Shown here in pieces: positions 8,315 to 16,289 of a DNA stretch of 64,000 nucleotides; within the stretch, counting starts at the first letter, position 1; each line of letters opens with the position of its first letter. The stretch is from assembly GCA_028819475.1 (NCBI GenBank), contig JAPPLJ010000065.1:88774-152773 (forward strand). The letters run 5' to 3'. The notes beneath the pieces were generated by a model that ran no database searches, was not told the DNA's origin, and saw only the letters and a list, made by a program, of their open reading frames with translations. A program made the translations under genes and the position numbers. Origin of the DNA: Rhodospirillaceae bacterium (GTDB taxonomy: Bacteria > Pseudomonadota > Alphaproteobacteria > Bin65).

Positions 8315-9772
8315 CTAGCGCCCGTATTTCGCCCAGTGGTTCCCGAACATCTCTTCCTCACCCGGACGGTCTTCCGGGATCGTCGTCACAAGGTGGGTGA
8401 CGTTGATGAAATGGGACCAGTTGAGGTTTTCCGAGATCGTGTTGCCCGCCCAGGTGCCGCCGCCCATCGACAGGGTAAACGGCATGGCGTTGTCGAAGCT
8501 GCCGCCGTTGCCGAAGGTGTGGGCCTGGTTGACCAGTACGCGCACGACGTCGGTCGATGCCGCCAGATCGCGGGCGCGGTCCATGTTTTTCGTGTGGATG
8601 CCGACGGAATGGCCGAGGCCGGTAACGTGCAGGATATCCCTAGCGATGCGCTTGGCGTCGGCGAAATCCCGCGCCCGGTAGACCGTCAGGACCAGCGAGA
8701 GCTTCTCGTCGGCAAAGGAGTGCTTGCCGCCGACTTCCGCCTCCTCGACCATGAAGAATTTCGCGCGCTCTGCGGCCTCGGGCAGGCCGAAGACCCGGGC
8801 GGCGATATCGGCATCCTTGGCGATGACGCGGCGGTTCAGGACGCCGCCCTGCCAGAGCACGCCCTCGATCGCCGCTTTCTCGCGCAGGGTGCAGCGGTAG
8901 CCGTCGGCTTCGACCAGCGCGGCCACGGCCGCCTCATAGACATCGTCCAGGATGATGACGGCGTTTTCCGACGAGCAGGACGTTGCGTTGTCGAAGATTT
9001 TCGAGGCGCAGATCTTCTGCGCCGCATCCTTCAGATCGGCGCTCGAATCGATAATCACCGGCACGTTGCCCGGCCCGACGCCGATGGACACCGTGCCGGA
9101 CTTCATGGCGCGGCGGACATTGTTCTGGCTGCCGGTGACGACGACCAGGTCGGTCATATCCATCAAAGCCTGGGTCATGGCCTTGTCGACCGGCGGCGGC
9201 AGGACCTGGACCAGGTCTTCGGGATGGCCGGCCTTGCGCAGCTCCGCGCGCATCAGGCGAACGGTCTCCATCGTTGTCTTCTGGCCGCCCGGCGACGGCG
9301 CGACGATGACGGCGTTGCCGCCCTTGAGCGCCATCATGGCCTTGTTGACCGGCGTCGCCGCCGGGTTGGTCGATGGGCAGACCGCGCCGACGACGCCGAC
9401 CGGCTTGCCGTATTTCACCAGGCCGCGCTCCGGCAGTTCCTCGATCGCGCCGACCGTTTTGACCCGCATCAGGTCGCGCAGGGTGCCGAACGTCTTGCGG
9501 GTGTTCTTGACGACCTTGCTCTCGACGTTGCCGAGGCCGGTGTCCTCGACCGCGAGTTCGGCCAGCATTCTGGCGTTTTCCGGCTTGTAGATCGACCAGG
9601 CGAGCGCCGTCACGGCCTCGTCGACCCGCGCCTGATCGTGGTTCTCGTAGGCGGCCATCGCCGCCCGCGCCCGGTCGACCAAGCCGGCGACGATCGCTTC
9701 GGGGTCACGATCGGGAGGCGCCCCGTCGCCCGATAGCGGCAGGACCGCAGCCGGTGCAGACTCTTCCGTCAC
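8315..9772 (-). CDS. sauS: Sulfoacetaldehyde dehydrogenase (CoA-acylating)
   Basis: The 485-residue product is a CoA-acylating aldehyde dehydrogenase of the EutE/AdhE-like branch that interconverts an acyl-CoA and its aldehyde with NAD(P)(H). The catalytic cysteine is C266 in NATSCSSEN; PSTNPAATPVNKAM and the GVGPGNVPV motif are typical of this branch, which includes SauS of Cupriavidus necator. In this row it would reduce sulfoacetyl-CoA to sulfoacetaldehyde for Xsc. The start is GTG at 9772 behind GGAGAACGAG. It lies downstream of tctC after a 150-base gap and 21 bases before the ligase beta gene. A related alternative is a generic succinate-semialdehyde or acetaldehyde acylating enzyme, but the xsc neighbour argues for sulfoacetaldehyde. 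Confidence 0.85.
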   Translation of the reverse strand: MTEESAPAAVLPLSGDGAPPDRDPEAIVAGLVDRARAAMAAYENHDQARVDEAVTALAWSIYKPENARMLAELAVEDTGLGNVESKVVKNTRKTFGTLRDLMRVKTVGAIEELPERGLVKYGKPVGVVGAVCPSTNPAATPVNKAMMALKGGNAVIVAPSPGGQKTTMETVRLMRAELRKAGHPEDLVQVLPPPVDKAMTQALMDMTDLVVVTGSQNNVRRAMKSGTVSIGVGPGNVPVIIDSSADLKDAAQKICASKIFDNATSCSSENAVIILDDVYEAAVAALVEADGYRCTLREKAAIEGVLWQGGVLNRRVIAKDADIAARVFGLPEAAERAKFFMVEEAEVGGKHSFADEKLSLVLTVYRARDFADAKRIARDILHVTGLGHSVGIHTKNMDRARDLAASTDVVRVLVNQAHTFGNGGSFDNAMPFTLSMGGGTWAGNTISENLNWSHFINVTHLVTTIPEDRPGEEEMFGNHWAKYGR

Positions 9773-9922
9773 CTCGTTCTCCGTCCATGCCGGAGGCGCC
9801 GCGCAAGGCGGTTCCCCGGCTTGTCAATCGGGCGGCTCCGGAAACCAGGCCGCCAATTCGCCCGGCCCCGCCGCCGTCCAGACCGATCCGGCGGACGGCG
9901 GCGGGCGTCCGGGAGGCGCGGA

Positions 9923-10879
9923 CTACAGGTCCTTCAGCAGGCCCGTCAGGAACTTCTGACGCTCTTTCCACATCTTCTGCACCGCGGCGCGGTCCATGAT
10001 GCGGATCGGCGAGCCGCCGTTGCGCATCTGCTTGGCGACGCGCGCGTTCGCGAACATCTTGGGCATGATCGCGGCCAGCTTGTCGATCACCGCCTGCGGC
10101 GTGCCCTTGCGGACCATGATGCCGCGGAAGTTGACCGACGAATCGTCGACGTCGAAGCCCTGCTCCTTGAAGGTCGGCACGTCCGGCAGGAACTGCTTGT
10201 CCCGCTGGAGATCGGCGATGCCGAGGATCTTCAGGCTGGAGCGGCTGCGGTAGGAGTCCGACAGGTTGTTGACGCCCGCCATGACCTGGCCGCCGAGAAC
10301 GGACTTCAAGGCCGGTGCGCCGCCCTTGTGGGGGACGTAGCGCAGCTTCACGCCCAGCGCCTTCTCGATCTGCAGGTAGGCGATGTGGTGGCCGACGAAC
10401 AGGCCGGCGCCCGAGACCGTCACCTTGCCCGGATTGTCCTTGGCCCAGGCCGCCAGGTCCTTCACCGAATTGAACTTGCTGTTCTTGTTGACGACGAGGA
10501 CCGCCGGATCGGCGCCCCAGTTGGCGATCGGCTCGAGATTGTCGATGTTGTACTTGGTCTTGAACTTGATCGACTGGGCGATGAAATGCGGCACGTTATA
10601 GGCCGCCATCTGGTAGCCGTCGGTCGACGCCTTGGAGGCGAAGTGGTTCCAGCCCACCTTGCCGCCGGCGCCCGGCCGGTTGAGAATCACGATCGGCTGG
10701 CCCAGCAGGCCCTTGTTGGCCGCAACCATGGTCACGATGCGGGCCTGGAAATCGGTCGCGCCGCCCGGGCTGTAGGCGATCGTCAGGCTGACCGGCTTGG
10801 TGGGATAGTCGGCGGCGGCGGCGTGCCCCGCCGGCAACGCGACGGCCAGCGCCGCCGCGGCGATTGCAATTTTCTTCAT
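9923..10879 (-). CDS. tctC: TTT-family substrate-binding protein (TctC-like)
   Basis: The 318-residue product is a periplasmic Bug/TctC-type solute receptor with a clear N-terminal signal peptide (KKIAIAAAALAVALPAGHAAA, cleavage near residue 22). YPTKPVSLTIAYSPGGATDF is the usual Bug-family opening. The start follows a GGAGG site. It is the last of three transporter genes (tctA, tctB, tctC) and precedes sauS, so sulfoacetate or another short sulfonate is the likely ligand. A sulfolactate TTT transporter (SlcHFG) is a precedent. Members of this family bind varied carboxylates, so specificity is inferred. Confidence 0.9.
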   Translation of the reverse strand: MKKIAIAAAALAVALPAGHAAAADYPTKPVSLTIAYSPGGATDFQARIVTMVAANKGLLGQPIVILNRPGAGGKVGWNHFASKASTDGYQMAAYNVPHFIAQSIKFKTKYNIDNLEPIANWGADPAVLVVNKNSKFNSVKDLAAWAKDNPGKVTVSGAGLFVGHHIAYLQIEKALGVKLRYVPHKGGAPALKSVLGGQVMAGVNNLSDSYRSRSSLKILGIADLQRDKQFLPDVPTFKEQGFDVDDSSVNFRGIMVRKGTPQAVIDKLAAIMPKMFANARVAKQMRNGGSPIRIMDRAAVQKMWKERQKFLTGLLKDL

Positions 10880-10944
10880 CTTCGGTTTCCTCCACTTCGA
10901 TTCGATGGCGCGAACGCCGGTTGACAGCCGGGCCGGCGGCACGG

Positions 10945-11481
10945 CTAGAACAGGATGCCCTCGGGGGTCTGCACCTTCAGGCCCAGGGCGAAAACGGCAT
11001 AGATGACGGCGACAAAGCCGACGGTGACGGCCAGCCTGACCGCCCATGTCCGCACGCTGTCGTGCGGCTGCGGATCGTACAGGCTGTACAGGGTGAGCAT
11101 GGCGAGAAAGGCCGCGCTGTAGAAGCCGAGCCAATCGGCCAGTGCGAAGACATAGACCAGCATGATGGCGAGGCCGGCCGCGATGTTCAGGAACTGCCGG
11201 CTGCCGATGCCGGCGCCGGTGCGGTTCTTCCCGCGCAGCGCGCGCAGCAGGGCCATCAGGGACAGCGCAACCATGAACCCGGAAAGAAGCTGCGGGAACA
11301 GGTAGGGCTGCGGATCCTCGACATCGAAGCTGACGATCGCGACCCAGCAGGCGACCGCCAGGATGATCAGGGCGGCAGCCGACTGCTGCACTCTGCCGGC
11401 GACCGCCGGCGCGGGCGCGGTATCCGGCCCGCTGTCGGGCGCGGCGCCGGCCGGGGCCGCGTTTTCGGGTTTGCCGGTCAT
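10945..11481 (-). CDS. tctB: TTT transporter small membrane subunit (TctB-like)
   Basis: The 178-residue protein has four predicted membrane helices after a 40-residue alanine/proline-rich N-terminus. Size, topology and position between tctA and tctC identify the TctB subunit, which is poorly conserved in sequence. Its ATG overlaps the tctA stop by 4 bases (11478-11481). TctB works with TctA as the cation-coupled membrane part of the importer. The tctC start follows after 65 bases. Confidence 0.85.
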   Translation of the reverse strand: MTGKPENAAPAGAAPDSGPDTAPAPAVAGRVQQSAAALIILAVACWVAIVSFDVEDPQPYLFPQLLSGFMVALSLMALLRALRGKNRTGAGIGSRQFLNIAAGLAIMLVYVFALADWLGFYSAAFLAMLTLYSLYDPQPHDSVRTWAVRLAVTVGFVAVIYAVFALGLKVQTPEGILF

Positions 11482-12995
11482 GATGCAGCCTCCGCGGCAG
11501 CGGCCCGCTCCTGCCGCTTTACGCGGATTTCGGAGACGATGCTGTAGACCAGCGACAGCACGACGAAGGCGATCAGCAGGATGTTCAGCCAGCCGGTCAG
11601 GAAATAGGGGGCGATGCCGTCCTGCGCCTCGCCGATAATCCGGCCCTGGACATAGTTGTGCTCTGCGATCGGCCCGAGAATGATCCCGAGCACCAGCGGC
11701 GCCGGGCTGAAGCCGTATCGCGCCAGGAAATACATGCCGATGCCGAGGACGAGCATGATCGCCACGTCGGCCATCGAATTCTGCACGCTGTAGCTGCCGA
11801 ACACCGCGAGGACGAGAATGGCGCCGGCCAGGATCGGCGGCTTGACCTCGATCACCTTGGCGGCGAGGCCGGCGATCGCCAGGCCGAAGATCAGCATCAG
11901 GATCTGGCCGATCAGCATGGAATTGATGAAGGAGAAGGCGACCGCGGCGTGTTTCTGGAACAGGTCCGGCCCCGGGAAGATGCCGTGGATCAGCAGCCCG
12001 CCGAGCAGGACCGCCGCCGTCGGGCTGCCCGGCACCGAAAGCGTGAGCAGCGGCACCAGCGACGGCCCGACCATCGCATTGTTCGCGCTTTCGGCCGCGA
12101 CGACGCCCTCGCTCTCACCGGTGCCGTATTTCGCGCTGTTCCGCGAAAAACGCCGCGACTGGTCGTAGGCGACGAGGCCGGCGATCTGGCCGCCGGCGCC
12201 GGGGATCAGGCCGATGACCGTGCCGACCACGCCGCCGATCACCAGCGCCCTCACCTTGGACACCGTCTCCAGCGCCGAACGCCAGACATTGGCCCGCCGG
12301 ACTTCGAAAACCGTCCGCCGCGGATCCTTGCGGCCGCCTTCCAGCATCTCGATGACCTGCGGGATGGCGAACAGGCCGATCAGGGCGGCGATGATATGGA
12401 CGCCGCCTTCCAGCTCCTCGGTGAAGATGAAGCGCTCGACGCCCTGGATCGAGTCCGAGCCGATCATGGCGATCCACAGGCCGATGCAGCCGGCGAGCAG
12501 CCCCTTGACCACGGATTTCGAATCCAGCGTGCCGATGATCGTCACGCCGAGGATGGCGACCCAGAACAGGTGCGAGGGCCCGAATTTCAGCGCCCAGCTC
12601 GCCAGCACCGGCGTCAGGAAGATCAGCACCAGGATGCCGAGCACGCCGCCGATCGCCGAGGAGATGAAACAGATCTGCAGGGCGCGCGCACCGGCGCCCT
12701 TGCGCGCCATGATGTTGCCGTCGAGCGCGGTCGCGATGTTGGCCGGCGCGCCGGGAATGTTGAGCAGAATGGCGCTGACCGCACCTCCCGCGACGGTCGA
12801 GGTATAGGCCGCGCCCAGCAGCATCAGGCCCTGGGCCGGGTCCATGTGGAAGGTGAAGGGGATCAGCAGGGCGACCGCCATGGTCGGCGACAGGCCGGGG
12901 GTCGCGCCGAGCAAAAGGCCGCCGATGGTGCCGGCGCACAGGATCAGCATGGAGGACCATGTGAAGACCGCACCGAAATGGTCGAGAAATTCCAA
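11478..12995 (-). CDS. tctA: TTT transporter large membrane subunit (TctA-like)
   Basis: The 505-residue polytopic protein shows the TctA signature loops GGLLLGATPGLSPTMAVALLIPF near the N-terminus (residues about 24-45) and IGLIPGAGGQIAGLVAYDQ in the middle, the two conserved proline/glycine repeats of the TTT family. It forms the main translocation unit. The start is TTG at 12995, preceded by an AGGA-type site; no better start fits the family N-terminus. It is the first gene of the leftward transport-sauS-ligase-xsc row, and a LacI-type operator lies 132 bases upstream. Confidence 0.92.
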   Translation of the reverse strand: MEFLDHFGAVFTWSSMLILCAGTIGGLLLGATPGLSPTMAVALLIPFTFHMDPAQGLMLLGAAYTSTVAGGAVSAILLNIPGAPANIATALDGNIMARKGAGARALQICFISSAIGGVLGILVLIFLTPVLASWALKFGPSHLFWVAILGVTIIGTLDSKSVVKGLLAGCIGLWIAMIGSDSIQGVERFIFTEELEGGVHIIAALIGLFAIPQVIEMLEGGRKDPRRTVFEVRRANVWRSALETVSKVRALVIGGVVGTVIGLIPGAGGQIAGLVAYDQSRRFSRNSAKYGTGESEGVVAAESANNAMVGPSLVPLLTLSVPGSPTAAVLLGGLLIHGIFPGPDLFQKHAAVAFSFINSMLIGQILMLIFGLAIAGLAAKVIEVKPPILAGAILVLAVFGSYSVQNSMADVAIMLVLGIGMYFLARYGFSPAPLVLGIILGPIAEHNYVQGRIIGEAQDGIAPYFLTGWLNILLIAFVVLSLVYSIVSEIRVKRQERAAAAEAAS

Positions 12996-13217
12996 ACCTG
13001 CGTCCTGCTTCGTTCGAATCCGGCGCGCAGCGCGCCGGGCGGCGCCCGGAATTTGCCTTGCCGTCCCGCGGCGGGCGGGCCCTGCGAAATCCGCTTCCGG
13101 ACCACGCTAATGAATGAAAATAGTTTTGCAAACGTTTTCATTTTGACGTGTGCTTCGCGGATTGCTGCGTCGATTCCGGAGCCTTGCCCGCAGGTTCGCC
13201 GATCGACTGCCCTTGGT
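12996..13217. promoter_or_regulatory. Upstream region of the tct-sau-xsc operon
   Basis: This non-coding stretch lies upstream of tctA. Its left half is GC-rich with inverted repeats around 13020-13070. An AT-rich stretch (about 13108-13145) contains the LacI-type operator listed separately and is the likely promoter region. No convincing -35/-10 pair stands out, which fits an activated or alphaproteobacterial promoter. Confidence 0.5.
13127..13140. promoter_or_regulatory. LacI-family operator upstream of tctA
   Basis: TGCAAACGTTTTCA matches the LacI/GalR-family consensus TGNAANCGNTTNCA at every fixed position. It lies 132 bases before the tctA start on the minus strand. A near-identical site (one mismatch) lies directly before the divergent LacI-type gene at 14581-14594, which links that regulator to this operon. 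Confidence 0.75.
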
Positions 13218-13444
13218 GGATTCCTCTGCGAAAAGAGCCAGGCCGCCGCAAACTTGTCCTTCCCCCTCTTCAGAGGGGGAAGTGGCCGAGCGCAGCGAGG
13301 TCGATGGGGGTGCCGTGCCTGTAGGGCCGTGCCTGACGCTACTGCACCCCCACCCCGATTCTTGTCCGGGCCTCCCCCTCTGAAGAGGGGGAGGAATAGG
13401 AAAGCGTCCGTTGGCGGATACTTGCGGCCTTCGCAGAGGAATCC
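13218..13444. repeat. MITE-like palindromic element with 15-base terminal inverted repeats
   Basis: The element is bounded by GGATTCCTCTGCGAA (13218-13232) and its exact reverse complement (13430-13444). Each arm also carries a short palindrome of the CCCCTCTTCAGAGGGG type (13263-13280 and 13373-13396), so the whole can fold into a large cruciform. It encodes nothing convincing. Related pieces recur at 63681-63977. It sits between the tct operon promoter and the end of the exporter gene, where it may also act as a terminator. Confidence 0.7.
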
Positions 13445-13469
13445 CAAAGGGGAGCGGGAGCGCCGTGCG

Positions 13470-14474
13470 CTACATCAGGACGCGCACTCCGATGCAAATG
13501 AAAGCGGCGAGAAACAGCGTCTCGGCGCAGATCAGGACGATCGCCTTCGTGCCGACCTCGGCGATCTTGCGCAGCGACGTTTTCATGCCGACCGCGGCGA
13601 TGGCGGTGAGCAGCGCCCAGCGCGAAATATCGGCGAGCAGGTCGCGCGCGACCGCGGGGATCAGGTCGAACGAGTTGACGGCGGCCAGGGCGAAGAACAT
13701 GAGGATGAAACCGGGCACGAGGGGCGGCCTTTCCCCGGCCTGCCGTTCGACGCCGAAACCGGCCAGACACAGGCCGAAGATCAGGATGACCGGTGCGAGC
13801 ATGGTCACCCGGATGAGCTTCACCACCGTCGCGGTTTCCCCCGCCGTTTCCGATACGGAAAATCCGGCGCCGACCACCTGGGCGACATCGTGGATCGTGC
13901 CGCCGAAGAACACGCCGGTCGCCGTCTGGCCCAGGTCCAGCAGGTCGGCGGCGATCGGATAGGCGATCATCGCCAGCGTGCTCAGCACGGTCACGCCCAG
14001 GACCGTGAAGGTCAGGTTGCGCTGCGAATTCTCGTTTTTCGGCAGGATTGATGCGATGGCCATGGCGGCCGATGCGCCGCAGATCGCGACCGCCCCGCCG
14101 GTGAGCAGCGCAAGGCGCCAGCCCCGGCCCAGCATCCGGGCGCCGGCCAGCCCGAAGAGGATTGTGGCGAAAACCCCTGCGATAACCAGGGCGATCGGTT
14201 CCCATCCCAGGCCGACGACCAGATCCACGCTGATGCGCGCCCCGAGCAGCGCCACGCCGATGCGCAGGATCGTCTGGCCCGACAGGTCGATGCCGGGAAC
14301 GCAGCGCCCCTCCTCGGCGAGAAAGCCGAAGGCGATGCCCAGCAGCAGGGCGAGCAGCATCGCCGGCGCGCCGTAGTGGTCCGAGAGGAACTGCGCCGCG
14401 ATCGCCAGGACGGCCGACAGCAGAACGCCGGGGCCGTAGACCGAAATTCGTTGCCGGACCGGGGAAAGGTTCAC
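13470..14474 (-). CDS. YeiH/PSE-family putative sulfate (sulfite) exporter
   Basis: The 334-residue polytopic membrane protein belongs to the YeiH / putative sulfate exporter family (UPF0324). Typical segments are RIGVALLGARIS, GGAVAICGASAAMAIA and FFGGTIHDVAQVVGAGF. Ten or so hydrophobic helices are apparent. The start is GTG at 14474 with GGAGG 8 bases upstream; a longer open frame reaches further but lacks family sequence. Members of this family are repeatedly found with sulfonate-degradation genes, where they are thought to remove sulfate or sulfite made from Xsc. It shares its upstream region with the LacI-type gene and is probably controlled by it. Confidence 0.88.
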   Translation of the reverse strand: MNLSPVRQRISVYGPGVLLSAVLAIAAQFLSDHYGAPAMLLALLLGIAFGFLAEEGRCVPGIDLSGQTILRIGVALLGARISVDLVVGLGWEPIALVIAGVFATILFGLAGARMLGRGWRLALLTGGAVAICGASAAMAIASILPKNENSQRNLTFTVLGVTVLSTLAMIAYPIAADLLDLGQTATGVFFGGTIHDVAQVVGAGFSVSETAGETATVVKLIRVTMLAPVILIFGLCLAGFGVERQAGERPPLVPGFILMFFALAAVNSFDLIPAVARDLLADISRWALLTAIAAVGMKTSLRKIAEVGTKAIVLICAETLFLAAFICIGVRVLM

Positions 14475-14568
14475 CGGAAAACCTCCAGGATCAGCCGGCG
14501 GTGCGCCGGCGACGATTGCCGGGCCGACTGCACGAACCTTGAAGACTGCGCGAACGGCAGGGTAGTAA

Positions 14569-14584
14569 TGCAAACCCGTTTGCA
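14569..14584. promoter_or_regulatory. 16-base perfect palindrome, LacI-type operator
   Basis: TGCAAACCCGTTTGCA is a perfect dyad with LacI-family half-sites (TGCAAAC / GTTTGCA) and two extra central bases. It lies between the divergent exporter and LacI-type genes, so it could control both. It abuts the second operator at 14581. Confidence 0.65.
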
Positions 14585-14594
14585 AATGTTTTCA
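14581..14594. promoter_or_regulatory. LacI-family operator before the regulator gene
   Basis: TGCAAATGTTTTCA differs by one base from the operator at 13127-13140. It ends 8 bases before the regulator's ATG, which points to autoregulation by blocking transcription or initiation. It shares four bases with the 16-base dyad to its left. Confidence 0.65.
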
Positions 14595-14602
14595 TAACCG
14601 CC

Positions 14603-15634
14603 ATGGCACGACCAGGGAAACGCGGACGGCTGCCGGGCATCGTCGATGTCGCCAACCTGGCGAAGGTCTCGCCCGCCACCGTCTCGCGCTATTTCAACGA
14701 TCCCGATATCGTTCGGTACCGGACACGGGAGCGCATCCGCAAGGCGGTCGACGAACTCGGCTACGTCCGCAACCGCGCCATGCGCAGCATGGTCGGCGCC
14801 GCCACCGGCTGCATCGGCCTCGTCATCCCGACCATCGACAACGCGATCTTCTCGGAAATGCTCCAGGCCTTTTCCTCCGCCCTGGCAACCCACGGGCGGA
14901 CCATGCTGATCGCGGCCCATGGCTATGACCTGGCGCGCGAGGCCGTGCTGGTCCATTCGCTCTCGGAGCAACGGGTCGACGCGCTGGCGCTGATCGGGCT
15001 CGAGCACCGGCCCGAGACGCTGGCGCAGATCGAGCGCCAGGGCATTCCGGCGGCGATGCTGTGGAACTACCGGCCGGATCGGGACTGGCCCTGCATCGGC
15101 TTCGACAACGAACTCGCCGGCCGGATGGCGGCGGAGCACCTGCTGGCGCTCGGCCATCGCGACATCCTGTTCGCGATCGGCGAGGAGCGGTCCAACGACC
15201 GGGCCGCCGGCCGGCGCACCGGCGCGCTGGAGGCCGCCCGCCGCGCCGGTCTGCCGGTGCCGGACCGCCGGCGCATCGCCTGCCCCTACGACATCCTCCT
15301 GTCGAAGGAGCTGATCGCCCGCACCCTGCAGATCGGCAGCCGGCCGACCACCGTCCTCGCCGGCAACGACGTGATCGCCCAGGGGGCCCTGTTCGCCGCA
15401 GCCTCCCTCGGCATCCGGGTGCCGGACGACCTGTCCGTCATCGGTATCGGCGATTTCCGCGGCTCCGACGCGTTCGAGCCGGGCCTCACCACCGTCCGCA
15501 TCCCGGCGCGCCGGATCGGCCGGCTCGCCGCCGACGCCCTGGTCGAGATGATCGACTGGCCGGAGGCGGACTTCCACCATGAACATTGCTGCCCGCTCGA
15601 ACTGATCGTGCGGGGAACGTGCAAGGCGGTCTAG
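14603..15634 (+). CDS. LacI-family transcriptional regulator of the sulfonate genes
   Basis: The 343-residue product has the LacI helix-turn-helix at residues 13-35 (IVDVANLAKVSPATVSRYFN), a hinge helix near residue 55-62, and a periplasmic-binding-protein-like effector domain (CIGLVIPTIDNAIF onward). It is transcribed away from the exporter gene and lies beside two operators of its own family; a third matching site precedes tctA. I infer repression of exporter and tct-sau-xsc genes, relieved by a pathway compound such as sulfoacetate or sulfoacetyl-CoA. Known sauR of Cupriavidus is, as I recall, a different regulator type, so this control scheme would differ. Confidence 0.92.
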   Translation: MARPGKRGRLPGIVDVANLAKVSPATVSRYFNDPDIVRYRTRERIRKAVDELGYVRNRAMRSMVGAATGCIGLVIPTIDNAIFSEMLQAFSSALATHGRTMLIAAHGYDLAREAVLVHSLSEQRVDALALIGLEHRPETLAQIERQGIPAAMLWNYRPDRDWPCIGFDNELAGRMAAEHLLALGHRDILFAIGEERSNDRAAGRRTGALEAARRAGLPVPDRRRIACPYDILLSKELIARTLQIGSRPTTVLAGNDVIAQGALFAAASLGIRVPDDLSVIGIGDFRGSDAFEPGLTTVRIPARRIGRLAADALVEMIDWPEADFHHEHCCPLELIVRGTCKAV

Positions 15635-16289
15635 AGCCGTTCCGTGCCTGTCGGCACCGCCGGGACAGGCCGGCTCCCTTCGACAAGCCCGAATCGCAGA
15701 GCGGCAATTTAGCCCAGCCCTGCGATTCCCGGTCCGCGTACGGGAAGGGCTTGACAGCGGAGAAAAAGAACATTATATGAACAATTACACCGCCGGCTCG
15801 GCGGGCGCGGTGGCGAAAAAACACGGTGCCTAGACCGGTCTGTTTATTTTCGGACGGTTGGAAAACGGCAGATTTCCGCGAAAACAACGAAAATGAGTGA
15901 TCGTAAAAAAATGTAAAAATTCCTATTTTCTCTGACGCCCACTTCGGCAATCGCAGAGCCGGCCCTTTCGACGGGCTTCGGGCGTGCGCCGCTGCGCGGG
16001 CGGCGCCGTGAAGACCTGACAGGCTCCGGGCAGCGGAGCACATCGGCCGATCCGGACACAGGGTTCGACCGGTCCCTCGATACGGCGCTGGCGCGCCTAC
16101 TCGGGATGAGGGGAAATTGGGTCTTCCTCAACCCTGACATTTTTTGCCCTCACCCTGAGTAGCCCCGGCCCCCGGCCGGGGCGTATCGAAGGGCGGGGCG
16201 TATCGAAAGCCTGTCCTGAGCCTGTCGAAGGGGGCGGCGCATTGTGGCGGCGCGGGCCGGCTGCTACGGTCGGCGCCGAAAGGGACCGC
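15635..16289. other. 655-base intergenic region with promoter-like site and repeats
   Basis: No convincing gene. From the left: an inverted repeat GAATCGCAG/CTGCGATTC around 15690-15728, a sigma-70-like promoter at 15751-15779, an AT-rich stretch at about 15835-15940, and GC-rich repeats (Cgaccggtc, ggccccggccggggc) ending in the CCTGTCCTGAGCCTGTCGAAGG type of intergenic repeat at 16209-16230, common in proteobacterial genomes. A small RNA is possible but not shown. Confidence 0.5.
15751..15779 (+). promoter_or_regulatory. Sigma-70-like promoter without a clear gene downstream
   Basis: TTGACA (15751-15756), a 17-base spacer and TATATG (15774-15779) make a near-consensus promoter, unusual in this GC-rich sequence. 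Downstream lies only an 18-codon frame whose ATG (15777-15779) overlaps the -10 box, and a dyad AGACCGGTCT followed by GTTTATTTT at 15832-15850. A short transcript of about 70 bases would fit. Confidence 0.4.

Noticed and set aside
13005..13030. GTTCGAATCC, a T-loop-like string suggesting a tRNA
   Set aside because: No acceptor, D or anticodon stems can be formed around it.
13218..13444. Repeated palindromes as a CRISPR array
   Set aside because: The repeats are inverted, not evenly spaced, and no cas genes are present.
15777..15833. An 18-codon frame after the promoter-like site
   Set aside because: Its ATG lies in the -10 box, the GGAG is 14 bases away, and the peptide has no recognisable character.
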